From positions 1 to 64,000 of IMG/VR virus record IMGVR_UViG_3300027749_000040: a stretch of DNA of 64,000 bases; one strand, given 5' to 3'. A model generated the notes under the pieces. It saw only the letters and a list, made by a program, of their open reading frames with translations, did no database searches and was not told the DNA's origin. This document shows positions 25,040 through 37,900 of the stretch, piece after piece; within the stretch, counting starts at the first letter, position 1; every line of letters starts with the position of its first letter. The translations under genes were made by a program, and so were the position numbers. Source of the stretch: a virus.

Positions 25040-25492
25040 ATGTCAACATATATAGGTTTTTCAACAGTAAATGCTAATAGACCCAGAACTACTAGAGCCC
25101 CTGGGGGCAGTGCCGGCGGTACGGGTAGTATGATAGATCCTACTATTCCTGGTAAAAAATTCAGAATGGTTGACGGCCCGTTGGTATTAAGAGATTTTAT
25201 TAATGCACTTAATATTAACAAAGGTGAAAAAGTGGGTCAACCCGGCTATGGAACAGATATCTGGAGTTACATTTTTGAGCCTAACGATGCCGACACGCAA
25301 TTCAAAATTCAAACTGAAATACAACGTGTTGCTAGCTCGGATCCTAGAATACTATTAAACTCGGTTAAATCGTTTGTTCAACAAAATGGAATACTTTTAG
25401 AAGTAGAAGTTGCTATTCAACCCTTCAACGATGCTTCTATAGTCAACGTATTTTTCAACAACATTACTAATCAAGCTACCCTCAACCCTTAA
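25040..25492 (+). CDS. 25: Baseplate wedge protein, gp25-like
   Basis: 150 residues with the GPW/gp25 domain: VDGPLVLRDFINALNINKGE, GQPGYGTDIWSYIFEPNDAD followed by TQFKIQTEIQRVASSDPRIL and EVEVAIQPFNDASIVNVFFN. The N-terminal 35 residues are Pro/Gly-rich and extra relative to T4 gp25 (132 aa). gp25 is part of the wedge core that binds gp6 and starts sheath polymerisation. It sits between gp5 and gp6 and has AGGAT before its ATG. Confidence 0.93.
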   Translation: MSTYIGFSTVNANRPRTTRAPGGSAGGTGSMIDPTIPGKKFRMVDGPLVLRDFINALNINKGEKVGQPGYGTDIWSYIFEPNDADTQFKIQTEIQRVASSDPRILLNSVKSFVQQNGILLEVEVAIQPFNDASIVNVFFNNITNQATLNP

Positions 25493-25512
25493 AAACCGTT
25501 GTTTTCAGTTAA

Positions 25513-25521
25513 GATAAATAC
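25513..25521 (+). promoter_or_regulatory. late-promoter-like motif GATAAATAC before gp6
   Basis: AGATAAATACTT on the plus strand, 17 bases before the gp6 ATG, eight of nine positions of TATAAATAC. AAAAGAGAAC follows as the leader. Confidence 0.6.
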
Positions 25522-25537
25522 TTAAAAGAGAACAACT

Positions 25538-28500
25538 ATGGCCACCAGTTCAAGACAATCAGCATTATTTGGCGTTAACGATTGGCAAGCAATCTACCAA
25601 ACGTTTCGTGAAGCCGACTTCAGAAGTTATGATTATGAAACCCTGCGTAAGAGTTTCATCGATTATTTACGTGCATACTATCCTGAAACATTCAATGATT
25701 ATATTGACAGTTCAGAATTTATTGCCCTCATGGACGTTATGGCGTTTATGGGACAGGGCCTATCTTTCCGCAATGATTTAAACACCCGTGAAAACTTTAT
25801 CGATACTGCTGAACGCCGTGATAGTGTTATCAAACTTGCTAACTTAGTTAGCTATAATCCAAAAAGAAACGATACAGGTCAAGGTTATATTAAGGTAACA
25901 AGCATTCGCACTACTGAAAATATAACCGATATGAACGGTTATAATTTAAGTAATCAGATTATTCTTTGGAATGACCCGGCTAACGTAAATTTTTTAGAAC
26001 AATTCAATACAGTGGTTAATGCCACATTGATTAACAGTCAGCGTGTTGGTCGACCAGGTAACTCAGCAGATTTGCTAGGAGTTAAAACAGACGAATACAG
26101 TATTAACATTCCACCTAATAGTTTGCCCATTGCTCCTTTTAGTTCAGTGGTTGACACAATTAACATGAACTTTGAACTAGTTTCTGTAACCAGTGTCAAT
26201 GAAGATTATGTTTATGAGATTCCACCCGCACCAAGTGGTAGATTTAACATGGTTTATCGTAATGATAAATTAGGGTATGGTAGTCCAAACACAGGATTCT
26301 TTTTCTATTTTAAACAGGGTGGATTACAATCATACGATTTTAACTTAGCGCAACAAATTTCAAACCAAGTAGTAGATATTGATATTCAAGGTATCAATAA
26401 TACAGATACATGGTTATATCAACTAAACACTGACAACGGTGGCACAACACTTTGGAAACAAGTTGAAAGTGTTTATGCTAACGCTCAACTTCAAACTGAA
26501 ACAAGTAGAAAGAAAATCTTCTCAGTTGTTTCACGTTTCAATGATCAAGTTAGTTATGCTTTTGGTGATGGAGTATTTTCGGAAGCACCAGTTGGAACTT
26601 TCAGAGCATATGTTCGTGCAGGTAATGCATTGACATATACTATTGCTCCCTCTGAGATGCAAGGTATTCAAGTAACGTTTCAGTATATTAGTCGATTAGG
26701 TAGAACAGAGGCACTTACAGTAGGATTAGAATTACAATCAACAGTATCAACAGCACAGGCTAGAGAAACTTTAGCAAACATTAAATTACGTGCTCCTGCT
26801 CGATATTATACACAAAACAGAATGGTTAATGGAGAAGATTATAACAACTTCCCATATACGCTATACAACTCAATTGTTAAAAGCAAAGCAATTAACCGAA
26901 GTTCTGTTGGTGTATCTAAAAACTTAGACCTACTTGACCCTACTGGAAAATACTCCAGCACTAATTCATTTGCAAACGACGGTGGAGTATATCAAAATAG
27001 TAATAATGGTTACCTATTATTGACTATTACAAACACCGGCAATATTATTCAGTTCCTGACTGACACACTAGCGGCTTCATTGTCAGACACCAGAGCAAAA
27101 CAATATTACTTACAAAATTATACACGATATAATATAAACGCCGCATCCGGTGATGGAACAGTTTATTGGAATACTAGCACAGTTAACGCTAATAGCATCA
27201 CTGGTTATTTCTATAATATATCTGGATCAGCGGATGTTCCAATTGCAATTGGTACATACTCAACACATAATGTAAAGTATATTACAAAGGGCGCAATGAT
27301 AAAAGTTACTGCACCAAGTGGCTATTACTTTGATATAAACAACAGATTAGTATCTGGCATTGCAAGCCCAAGCGATACTACATATTATTGGACAACTGCA
27401 TTAGCAATTGTAGGTGACGGATATAATAACGGTCAAGGTAATTTCAGTAATGGCACAGGCCCGGTAACATTGAATGGTTATGTACCGAGCGGAGCAATCA
27501 TTACTCAAGTAATTCCTGCATTTAGCAACACTTTACCTAATCTTGTATTACAAGAATGTATTACCAGAATGGAATTAAATCAAGATTTCAGCTTAGTGTT
27601 TAATAATTCATTATTAGTAACACAAAATCGCTGGTCGGTTGAAAATTATAATACTTCTAATTGGTTTGTTAATTTTCAAAGCACCGGTGATAATACTTAT
27701 AGAATTTATTATAGAGCATTGCGTTATTATTTTGGTAGCGTGTCGGATACTCGTTTTTGGTATGAAACAGGTAAGCTTGTTTATGATCCTTTTACTGGTA
27801 AAATTTTAGCAGACAATGTTAAAATGCTAGCAACAAACACACAACCAAGTAGTAATTATCCATTGGCAAAACCAGTTGATGTGGCAGTTATTGGTCAGAC
27901 AGTAGAGTCAGATGGATATGTGAACGATTTTGAAGTAGAAGTCTCTAGTGTAGATGTTAACAATACTGAAATCATTCTTGACCCTGACTTCTTTCAAACA
28001 GTAACCGGTTATGTAACAGGCTCGACTAATATTGGTATATATGCATTCTTTGAATTGATTCAAGATGCAGTGAATTTATCACGTTACCAATTAATTGATT
28101 CAGCTAATGTAGCATATCAATATTCAAACCAATCTTTGATTGAAGTCGTTAAGTATGAGTATCCGTTAGGACAATTGTTTTATGCATATAGCGAGAACAC
28201 ATTCTACACAACTGTACAAGATACTACAGTTACAACTCCGTACTATATTGTTACCCCACAACCACAATATTTAATGCAACCAGGTCGTCAAGGTTTACAG
28301 TTCCAGTATAAGCACAACAGTAACAATACAACACGGATTGATCCTGCTACTACGAATATCATTGATTTGTATTTGGTAACACAGGCATATTATACCGCTT
28401 ACCAAAACTGGATACAAGATACAACAAATACTGTCCCCAAACCGGCAGTGCCAACTATTAACGAGTTACAACAAGCATATGGTAAGATTGATGACTATAA

Positions 28501-28909
28501 GATGTTGACAGATAGTGTAGTAATGAATAGCGTCCGTTTTGTTCCACTGTTTGGGTCTAAAGCACCTGAGCAATTACGAGGTACTGTTAAAGTTATACCA
28601 TCACCAAATAGTAGCGCAAGTAACAGTGAAATTCGTAGTGCAGTATTATCTGCTATGAATAGCTATTTTAATATTAATAATTGGAATTTTGGTGACACGT
28701 TCTACTTCTCTGAGTTGAGTGCATACTTGCATACACAATTGGGTGACTTAGTAAGTTCAATAGTTTTAGTTCCAAATAATCCCACAATGTCATTTGGTGA
28801 TTTGTATGAAATCAAATCAGCACCGTTTGAAATTTTTGTTAACGGTGCGACAGCAAATGATGTGGTAGTAATTGCAGCCTTGACACCCGTGCAATTACAA
28901 ATAAGATAA
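25538..28909 (+). CDS. 6: Baseplate wedge protein, gp6-like (baseplate J family)
   Basis: The N-terminal block WQAIYQTFREADFRSYDYET, YLRAYYPETFNDYIDSSEFI followed by ALMDVMAFMGQGLSFRNDLN, and TRENFIDTAERRDSVIKLAN is the characteristic opening of T4-like gp6. It is followed by beta-rich repeats and by a C-terminal section with RFVPLFGSKAPEQLRGTVKV and NNWNFGDTFYFSELSAYLHT, matching the dimerising C-terminus. It is 1123 residues compared with 660 in T4, with the extra length in the middle. It makes the gp6 ring around the hub and adjoins gp25, its partner. Confidence 0.95.
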   Translation: MATSSRQSALFGVNDWQAIYQTFREADFRSYDYETLRKSFIDYLRAYYPETFNDYIDSSEFIALMDVMAFMGQGLSFRNDLNTRENFIDTAERRDSVIKLANLVSYNPKRNDTGQGYIKVTSIRTTENITDMNGYNLSNQIILWNDPANVNFLEQFNTVVNATLINSQRVGRPGNSADLLGVKTDEYSINIPPNSLPIAPFSSVVDTINMNFELVSVTSVNEDYVYEIPPAPSGRFNMVYRNDKLGYGSPNTGFFFYFKQGGLQSYDFNLAQQISNQVVDIDIQGINNTDTWLYQLNTDNGGTTLWKQVESVYANAQLQTETSRKKIFSVVSRFNDQVSYAFGDGVFSEAPVGTFRAYVRAGNALTYTIAPSEMQGIQVTFQYISRLGRTEALTVGLELQSTVSTAQARETLANIKLRAPARYYTQNRMVNGEDYNNFPYTLYNSIVKSKAINRSSVGVSKNLDLLDPTGKYSSTNSFANDGGVYQNSNNGYLLLTITNTGNIIQFLTDTLAASLSDTRAKQYYLQNYTRYNINAASGDGTVYWNTSTVNANSITGYFYNISGSADVPIAIGTYSTHNVKYITKGAMIKVTAPSGYYFDINNRLVSGIASPSDTTYYWTTALAIVGDGYNNGQGNFSNGTGPVTLNGYVPSGAIITQVIPAFSNTLPNLVLQECITRMELNQDFSLVFNNSLLVTQNRWSVENYNTSNWFVNFQSTGDNTYRIYYRALRYYFGSVSDTRFWYETGKLVYDPFTGKILADNVKMLATNTQPSSNYPLAKPVDVAVIGQTVESDGYVNDFEVEVSSVDVNNTEIILDPDFFQTVTGYVTGSTNIGIYAFFELIQDAVNLSRYQLIDSANVAYQYSNQSLIEVVKYEYPLGQLFYAYSENTFYTTVQDTTVTTPYYIVTPQPQYLMQPGRQGLQFQYKHNSNNTTRIDPATTNIIDLYLVTQAYYTAYQNWIQDTTNTVPKPAVPTINELQQAYGKIDDYKMLTDSVVMNSVRFVPLFGSKAPEQLRGTVKVIPSPNSSASNSEIRSAVLSAMNSYFNINNWNFGDTFYFSELSAYLHTQLGDLVSSIVLVPNNPTMSFGDLYEIKSAPFEIFVNGATANDVVVIAALTPVQLQIR

Positions 28910-28933
28910 GTATATAACAACTAGAGAGTTATA

Positions 28934-31900
28934 ATGGCAGCAAGAATTAGAACTTTAAATTTTTTACCTGAAGTATTCAGAACTCCTACTAATGCACAAT
29001 TTTTAGGAGCCACATTAGATCAACTTGTAGACCAACCAAATACAATGCGTATTCAGGGCTATATTGGTAGTAAATTTGGATATGGTATAAATGCTAAAGA
29101 CAAATATGTAATAGAACCTACAAAAGTTCGTACGGATTATCAGTTAGATCCGGGAGTAGTATTTACTAAGACAAATACTTCCACAGCTACAGATTTCATC
29201 ACGTATCCTGGCATCATTGATGCATTAAAATTAAACGGTGCTGTTACTGATAATAACGATAGATTGTTTAATAGTCAATTCTATTCATGGGATCCGTTTG
29301 TTGATTTAGATAAAGTAATCAACTTTAACCAATACTATTGGTTGCCATTAGGACCACCTTCGGTAACAGTAGCAACGGATATAGTGTATAACGCACAAGA
29401 TTATAATGTTCAAGATGATCCTAATGCTTATATCATTTCAAGTGATATTAATCCAGATGGTTCCGCTAACCCAACATTAACTCTTATCCGCGGTGGCACT
29501 TATACTTTTACCGTAAATCAAAATAGTCCCTTCTGGATTCAAGGTCAACCTGGTGTTACTGGATATGATCCAAATCAACCAAATCTATTAACTCGTGACG
29601 TATTAGGAGTTACTAACAACGGAGCAGAGACTGGCATTGTAGAATTTATTGTTCCTTATAAAAATGCACAGGATGAGTATAATTTTCCTGGCAACAATTT
29701 AGTTGACGTAGTATCATCTGCACCGTTTGATGACATTGAGGGTAGATTATTAAGTGATGTTGTTGACATTGACGGAGTTACTGCTCTTGAAGGTTTAACG
29801 GTAATGTTCTACAATACCGGTGTTCCCGATGAACAAGGTTTTATAGGTCAATATTATGATACTACTTTATATGATGAAGAAACAAATGAGTCTGCACCCA
29901 ATGAAGGTGGCGCACCATATGTATTTCCCGGTACAATCATAAATGATGCTAATTATGAAGGTGGTTATTATACTAATGTATCTGCAACATTTTACAGAGT
30001 AACATATGTAGGTGATCCTACTAATCCCGTTATCAAATTAATACCTGCTTCAAGTATTCCTACTAATGAAAAAATTACTGCAAATTATGGCACACAATGG
30101 AAAGCACGTAATTTTTATAGAAATGTTCAAGGTAATATTAATATAGTTCCTTATCTAAGCAGTTTGTTAGATACATTATATTATCAAGATGGCACTGTTT
30201 CAAATAAAGTAGGCGTTATCAGGTTGATTAATAGTAATATTACTAATCAAATCAACGTACTTGAAATTTTAGGTCAACCAAATTATACCGCACCAAACGG
30301 TATAGTATTCACTAATGGATTAAAAGTTACCTTCAACGGTGATATTTATCCTACCAGTTATAAGACAGGTGAATACTACGTACAAGGTGTTGGTACTGCA
30401 ATTGAATTAATCAACACTATTGACTTGATAGTTCCAGAATCATTTACTGAGGGAACGTACAATCCTTGGGATACATTACCATACGACATTGGTAACTATG
30501 ATGTTACATTATATATTCCTGTAAAACAAGATTACATTACAATTGCTAGAAATAGTATAGATAGAAATCCATGGTCACGAAGCAATCGATGGTTCCATAT
30601 TGATGTTATCAATGCCACTGCAACATATAATAATAATCCAAGTATTGCCACAACATATGCAACACAGGATAACAAGGCAAAACGCCCAATTATTGAATTT
30701 TATCCAAATTTAAAATTGTTTGATAATTGTATAGTTGGTAAACAACCTATAGACTTCTTTGATGTGAGAACAACTGATGCATTCACTCAAGTCGCCGGTC
30801 AATATAATTACTATCCTGATGTAGAAGTTTATACTACTGCAAATGCTACTATTGCCACAGCCTCATCAGCTACATCTACCACAATTTCAATACTTGCAAG
30901 TAATGTTTCAAAAGGTGCGTTTCAAGTAGGACAATTTATTACTGACTCTGCAGGAAAATTACCTAGAAATTCTCAAATTACTTCCATTAATGGAACTACA
31001 ACATTAACACTTACAGTTGGATGGAGTAACCCCACATCATTCATTGGTGTGTCAAATGTATCATTGGTTGCTAATGATATATCTAATGATAATTATGCAT
31101 TGTACGATGGTGCTAGAATTGTATTCTCAATTGATAATGATGCTAATGTTAGAAATAAAATTTATGTAGCTCGTTTTTCAAGTATTCACGGAACAACTCC
31201 TGTCATAACATTAACTGAAGCAGACGATGGTTTGGTGCTACAGAATGAAGGCACAGTAGTATATAAGGGTTATTATAATCAAGGTAAAGATTTTTACTAT
31301 TATTTTAACAATGATCCAACTGTATTAGAAAATGAATGGCAAGAAGGCCAACAAAAAACAACTGTTAATCAAGCACCATTGTTTGATGTGTTTGATGATG
31401 CCGGCGTAAGTTTTGGTGATAAGGAAATTTACATTGGTTCATCATTTAAGGGTAATAAATTATTCAGTTATGGCATTGGATCAGGAATCAATGATATTGT
31501 ATTAGGATTCCCACTTCGGTATAGTTCCGTTAATAATGTAGGCGATATTAGTTTTGATGTGCCGTTAAATTCTAAAACATTTAATTATGTTCGAGGAACA
31601 ACTCCTATTACTAGAAAAGTTAACACAGGCTATGTACACAACTATAGTGATTTAAATACAAGAACCAGAGCATTAGGTTGGCAGACGGCTGTTGCAGAAA
31701 GTCGCCAATATCAAATATTCTCATTTAACTATGTAGGTAACAGTGGTGTCACAACTTATATTTGTGATATAGGCGCAGCCACAAATACAGTTTGGCCTAA
31801 CATCCAAGTTTATGTAAACAATGTATTACAAGACACCAACACTTACACCTATACTATTAATCCAACAACTACAGTAGTTAATTTTACAGTACCTAATACG

Positions 31901-34900
31901 CTAGTAGACACAGTAGTTGAAATTACATTATTGAGTGACCAAGTAAGTAAGACTGCTTATTATCAGATACCTAATAATTTACAGAATAACCCCTTCAACA
32001 CTGATATAACAACAGCTAACGTAGGTGATATTCGTGGACAGTATCAAAGTATTTTCTACAATAATCCAAATACAACCGGTACAGTATTTGGCGCAAATAA
32101 TTATCGTGATTTGGGTAATCTTGTACCATGGGGTAATAAAATTATTCAGAATAGTGCATCATTGGTGTTGCCCGGCACCTTTTTAAGAAAGCCAGGAGTC
32201 AATTTATACGACTCATTGCAGTATAATAGTAATCAATATATTTCATTCAAAACTTTACTAATAGATACTGTTAATAAAACAGAATATAATGTATATCAAT
32301 CTTCGGCAGTAATGCTAGATGATGCACTGGATCAAATCACCATATCTAAAGTAGATAGCGCGCCGTTCTTCTGGAGTGATATGCTACCTAGTAAATCACC
32401 TTATGCTAGCAACTCATATACTTTTGCAAATTCATTAGATGTTAGTAGATATCCATTAACCAGAATTTATAATTTTGATACTGCAAACTATTATGGAGTA
32501 TTGGTATATCTAACACGTACTGTACAAGGTTATACTAGTATTACTCAATTGGTTATTGGAATTGATTATACTATCAGCGCAACAAGCCCGGCACTAACAG
32601 TTGAGACTGATTTGTTACCCGGAGATATTATTACAGTTAATGAATATTATCAAACCTACGGATCGTATGTTCCAAATACCCCTACAAAATTAGGCTTGTA
32701 CCCATCATTCATTCCTGAAGTAATACTAGATGAAAACTATACTAACCCTACATACTTTATTCGCGGACATGATGGGTCTTATACAAAATTATATGGAGAT
32801 TATATTGACGGGCATCTCGTAGACTTTAGAGATAAAGTCTTGCTTGAGTTTGAAACTCGAATCTATAATAATTTAAAATTAAGTAATATTATTCCTATAA
32901 GAGATTATGATGTTGTTCCTGGATTTTTCAGAACTACTGATTATTCTTATGATGAATTCTTATCAATTTATTCTCAGTTTTTCTTAAACTGGGTTGGACA
33001 AAATCGGGTTGAGTATAAACAACAAATTGGATATACTCCTACTAACCAATTTTCATACAACTACAGCCAATCTGGCAATAAAATTAACAATGCTCAAATT
33101 CAACAAGGATACTGGAGGGGTATATATCAATACTACTATGACACATCACAGCCTGATGTAGCACCTTGGGAAATGATAGGATTTACTAGTCAACCTGCAT
33201 GGTGGACAACACGTTATGGTCCTGCACCATATACCAGTGATAACTTAGTATTATGGGGTGATTTAGCCGCAGGTCTTAATTGGAATAACGGAGATCCTGT
33301 TATAGTAACACAATGTATTAGACCACAGCTACTACAAGTATTACCTGTTGATAGTAACGGTAATCTAGTATCACCGTTTGACGCAATTGTAGGTAATTAT
33401 GACGGTAGAAGTTTCCGCAATGATTGGAAAGTTGGGGACGTTGCATCAACAGAATTTTCGTATCGTAGAAGTAGTTCATGGCCGTTTGACTTAATGAAAA
33501 TATTAGCATTAACTAAACCTGCTGAGTTTTACAACTTAGGCGTTGATGTTGACAATTACAAATACAATAGTGAATTCAATCAATTCTTAGTCAATGATAG
33601 AAGCCATTTAGTAATTGCAGATGTTCAAATTTATGGTGATGGCATTGCCAAAACAAGCTATATCAACTGGATTGTTGATTATGAAAAACAAGTTGGTATC
33701 GATTCAACACAAACAACTATAGATTTATTAGCCAACTTAGATGTTCGATTAATATATCGTGTTGCTGGCTTTACTGATAAAACTCTTGTTAACTTTTATG
33801 TTGAAAAAGGATCGCCTAATAGCAACAACGCATCACTGTTGATACCCTCTGAAAGTCTGAATGTATTATTATATGATAATATTCCCTTCAATAAAATTAT
33901 ATACAGTGGTGTTATTATACAAAATTCCGGTACTGGCTGGAAAGTATATGGTAACTCACAAACAAAAGCATATTTTACGGTAAGTAAACCAAAAATCAAT
34001 GGTAACTATAATTTAGTGACAGTTGAAGGTGAATCAGTACAAGTTGCTAAAGATTATTTTGAAAACACAGAAATATTAATACCGTATGGTACTGAGTTTG
34101 TATCTAAACAAGATTTGGCTCAATTTATTGGAAGTTATAGTAATTATTTAACAACACAGGGTGTATTGTTTAAAGAAATAGAATCTGGAATAGATGTTAA
34201 CTGGAATCAAATGATTGCAGAATATTTATATTGGACTCAATCTGGTTGGGGGAAAGGTAGTTTACTTAATTTAAACCCGGCAGCCAATTTGATTACTATT
34301 CAGAAAGATAGTTGTGTAGTACAACCATTGACACTACAACGTCAAAACTTTATATTAAATCAAAATTTATATCCAATTCAATCTGTTGATTTAGCAGTAG
34401 TGCGAGATGACACACTATTTACTGCTACACCTCTTAATCAAGGTGATACCGTTGCGTATGGTCAGTTTAATATTAGTAACTTTGAACACGGTGTTGTATT
34501 CAACAACGTTACATTATTCAACGATGTGATTTATAATTTGATTACCGGACTACGGCAGAATCGTATTATAACTCGTGGTACAAAAACTGCTGACTGGAAC
34601 GGCACTATTGATGCACAGGGTTTTATCCTTAATCAAGATAATATACAAGAATGGAATAATATAACCAAATATACTAAAGGCGTTATTGTAAAATATAAAA
34701 ATAAATATTGGGTTTCATTAAGAGTATTAGAACCAAGTATGACATTCGACGGTAGGTACTGGAAAGAAACAGACTATAATGAAATTCAAAAGGGATTACT
34801 ACCAAACCCAAGTACACGTAGTTATGAAAGTGTATTATATTACAATACAAACACTCCTAACTTAAGTAAAGATGCTGACTTATTAAGTTGGTCATTGGTT

Positions 34901-37900
34901 GGATACCGCCCTCGCGATTACATGGCTCTGGCTGACCTAACTGATATTACTCAAATCAATGTTTACAAAAACTTGATTAAAGAAAAAGGCACAAAGATTG
35001 CCGCAGAAAACTTTAAAGGTATTAATTTACCACAAGGTGGCATTGATTATGATATCTATGACAACTGGGCCATTAAGACCGGCGAGTTTGGTGGCGTGTT
35101 AGATAATAACTTTATTGACTTTAAATTAAATCAAAATGAATTGACCGGAAATCCTTCTATAGTTGGATTAACAACAGGCACCTACACAGACGGGGTACAA
35201 CAAGAAGTCCCATTGTATTCTGTATTCAATTACGGCAGACCTATTACTAATCCTAATGTTTTACCAACGATTCCCGCAAATACACCTAACAGATTATATC
35301 CGGATGCAGGTTATGTTAATTTTAATGACATAACTACGTATGGCTATTACTATAATGATTTGAATCTTGCACAAACACCTTTGTCAAAATTATATGTAGG
35401 TGAATATGTTTGGGTCGCTGACTATAACGGCACTTGGCAAGTATATACGCCTATTTCAAATGGTAACTTGATTCAAGTATTAAACAATTTGAATGGGACT
35501 GTTACACTACAATTTGCTGAACCACATGGATTAACAAAGTATCAAACTATTGCAATCATTAACTTTGATGACGCGGTTAACGGTTATAGAATTGTACAAG
35601 CAGTTGTAGATAATTATAGAGTTACGATTGCACTATCATTAGTTTCTACTATAGCAAGATTGACTAACACCAATAGTATTGTAATGCGTTTCCAGTCACA
35701 GCGTGTAAGCCAACCAAGTGATATTGTTAACTTACCTTTATTGAATACTGAATTTGTTAAAAACAAAGTATGGGTAGATACTAATACTGACGGTGATTGG
35801 GCTGTATATCGTAAAAGCATTAATTATCAACTAGACTTAGAGTTATTAAAGACCGGATCAGAAACATTTGGTAGTGCAGTTGCAACTACAAGTGATTTAG
35901 GTTATTTAATTGGTGATGCTGATTTAGGTGTAGCATATCGTTACACATATAACCCTGTATTCGAACGCTATGACCTAGCACAAACACTAACTGGTTCTGC
36001 TAGTTTTGGTTCATCAATAGGATACACCGGTTCAACTTTTGCTATTAGTCAACCTACGGGAACATTACTTGCAGATAGAAAAATAAAAATATACACATTG
36101 ATAAGCACACTTCAAGTTAATGAGTTACAATTTTTACAAACAATTCAAGCACCAACTGGCATAACAAATTGGGGAACTAAAACAGAATTTTCTGGAGATG
36201 GCAACTGGTTATTCATTAGTGCATATGAACAAAATGCATTCTATGTATATCGTAAATCTCAAGTTACTGGTTTGTATGAATATAACACTATTATAACATT
36301 GGGTAGTCTTGTTACCGGTGATAATTTCTCATATGCATTGGCAACTAACTATTATGGTAATACATTAGTAGTTGGCGCACCCGGAGTTGACACCGGTGTT
36401 ACTAATAATACAGGCACATCTTATATATTTGAACGAGTGATGCAAAACTTTGAAGTGAGGTTTACTAGTCAGCCATTCGTGCCGCAAACATTTAATTTAG
36501 TAGCCGGTCCTTTAACTAGGACAGCAATCGGAAGTTCTATTAACTCTAGCAATGCCATTACATTGTCATCAGTTGCAGGACTGTCAGATGGAGTGAATGG
36601 AACACCAATTGTATTTACAGGTAACGTATTTGGTGGTATATCACTAAATCAAGTTTATTATGTTAAATTAATTTCTGGTTCAACAATCACTCTTTCATTG
36701 ACAAGAAACGGAACAACATTGGTGTTAGCAAACACACCATCTGGTACAATGACCATGGTTGCACAAACATCACCAATCTATGTTAGTGTCAATGGAACAT
36801 TAATAGATGACAATAACTATGCTGTAATTGGATCATTGTTAAATGTATATCAATCATTAAACGCAGGTGATATACTAACAGTTAGTGGATCTACCTTTGT
36901 GTTGATACAACAATTTACCGCAACTGACACTATTACAATTGGCGAGCAATATGGTTATAGTGCAGACTTGGATACATATGGTAATGAACTTTTAATTGGC
37001 GCCCCTTTCCAAATTAATTCACAAAACAAAGAAGGCACAATTTATCGTTATACTGATGGCGGCGGAAGTTATGGTATTATTACTGGTACGATTGATTGTC
37101 AAGTCACCACACCAACGACTATTTTATTGAATGGTTATGCTGTTGCTATACCTGTAGGTAATGCATCAGTGGTTGCGGCAGCAATAGCAGGATCAAATAT
37201 TACTAATGTAACCGCAACATCAATAGATAATAAACTTGTCATATCGTTGATTAACATAGAATTAGCAACAATCAATGACAAGTTAGATATTATTACACTT
37301 ACTGGTAATGCAATGTATCAATTGGGTATTTCAAAATACACATTTACACAAACTATCACTGACCCGCATACCGCCGGTAGAACTCAATTTGGTACTGTTA
37401 TCAAATTTAATGATAATGGTTCATTTGTAGCAAGTGCACCGGCATCAGCACGTTATGAAGCAACTACATTCGATTCAACCGATGATGATAATTATAACAA
37501 TGATACATTGTTTGATAATAATACAACACAGTTTGTAGATATCGCAAGAAACGCCGGCGCAGTTTACATGTTTGACTATGCTGAAAATTATAATGAAAAT
37601 TTAACAAATGTTGGTCAATTCATATACGCTCAAAGTGTAAACGCATTGAATATAGACTATGGTGCACAACCATACTATGGTACTGCGTTAGACTTTAATG
37701 ATAATACGGTAGTAGTTGGTACGCCTGGCTTTAGACCGGGATATAACAATGGTCAAGTAATTATCTACACAAACTCATCTGGTCTAGCGGATTGGTCTGT
37801 ATATCGTCAACCAGAAATAGCAGTCGATGTTAACGGCATTCAAAACGCACAACTATACAGTGCATCAACTAACAACACATTAATAAACTTAGATTACTTT

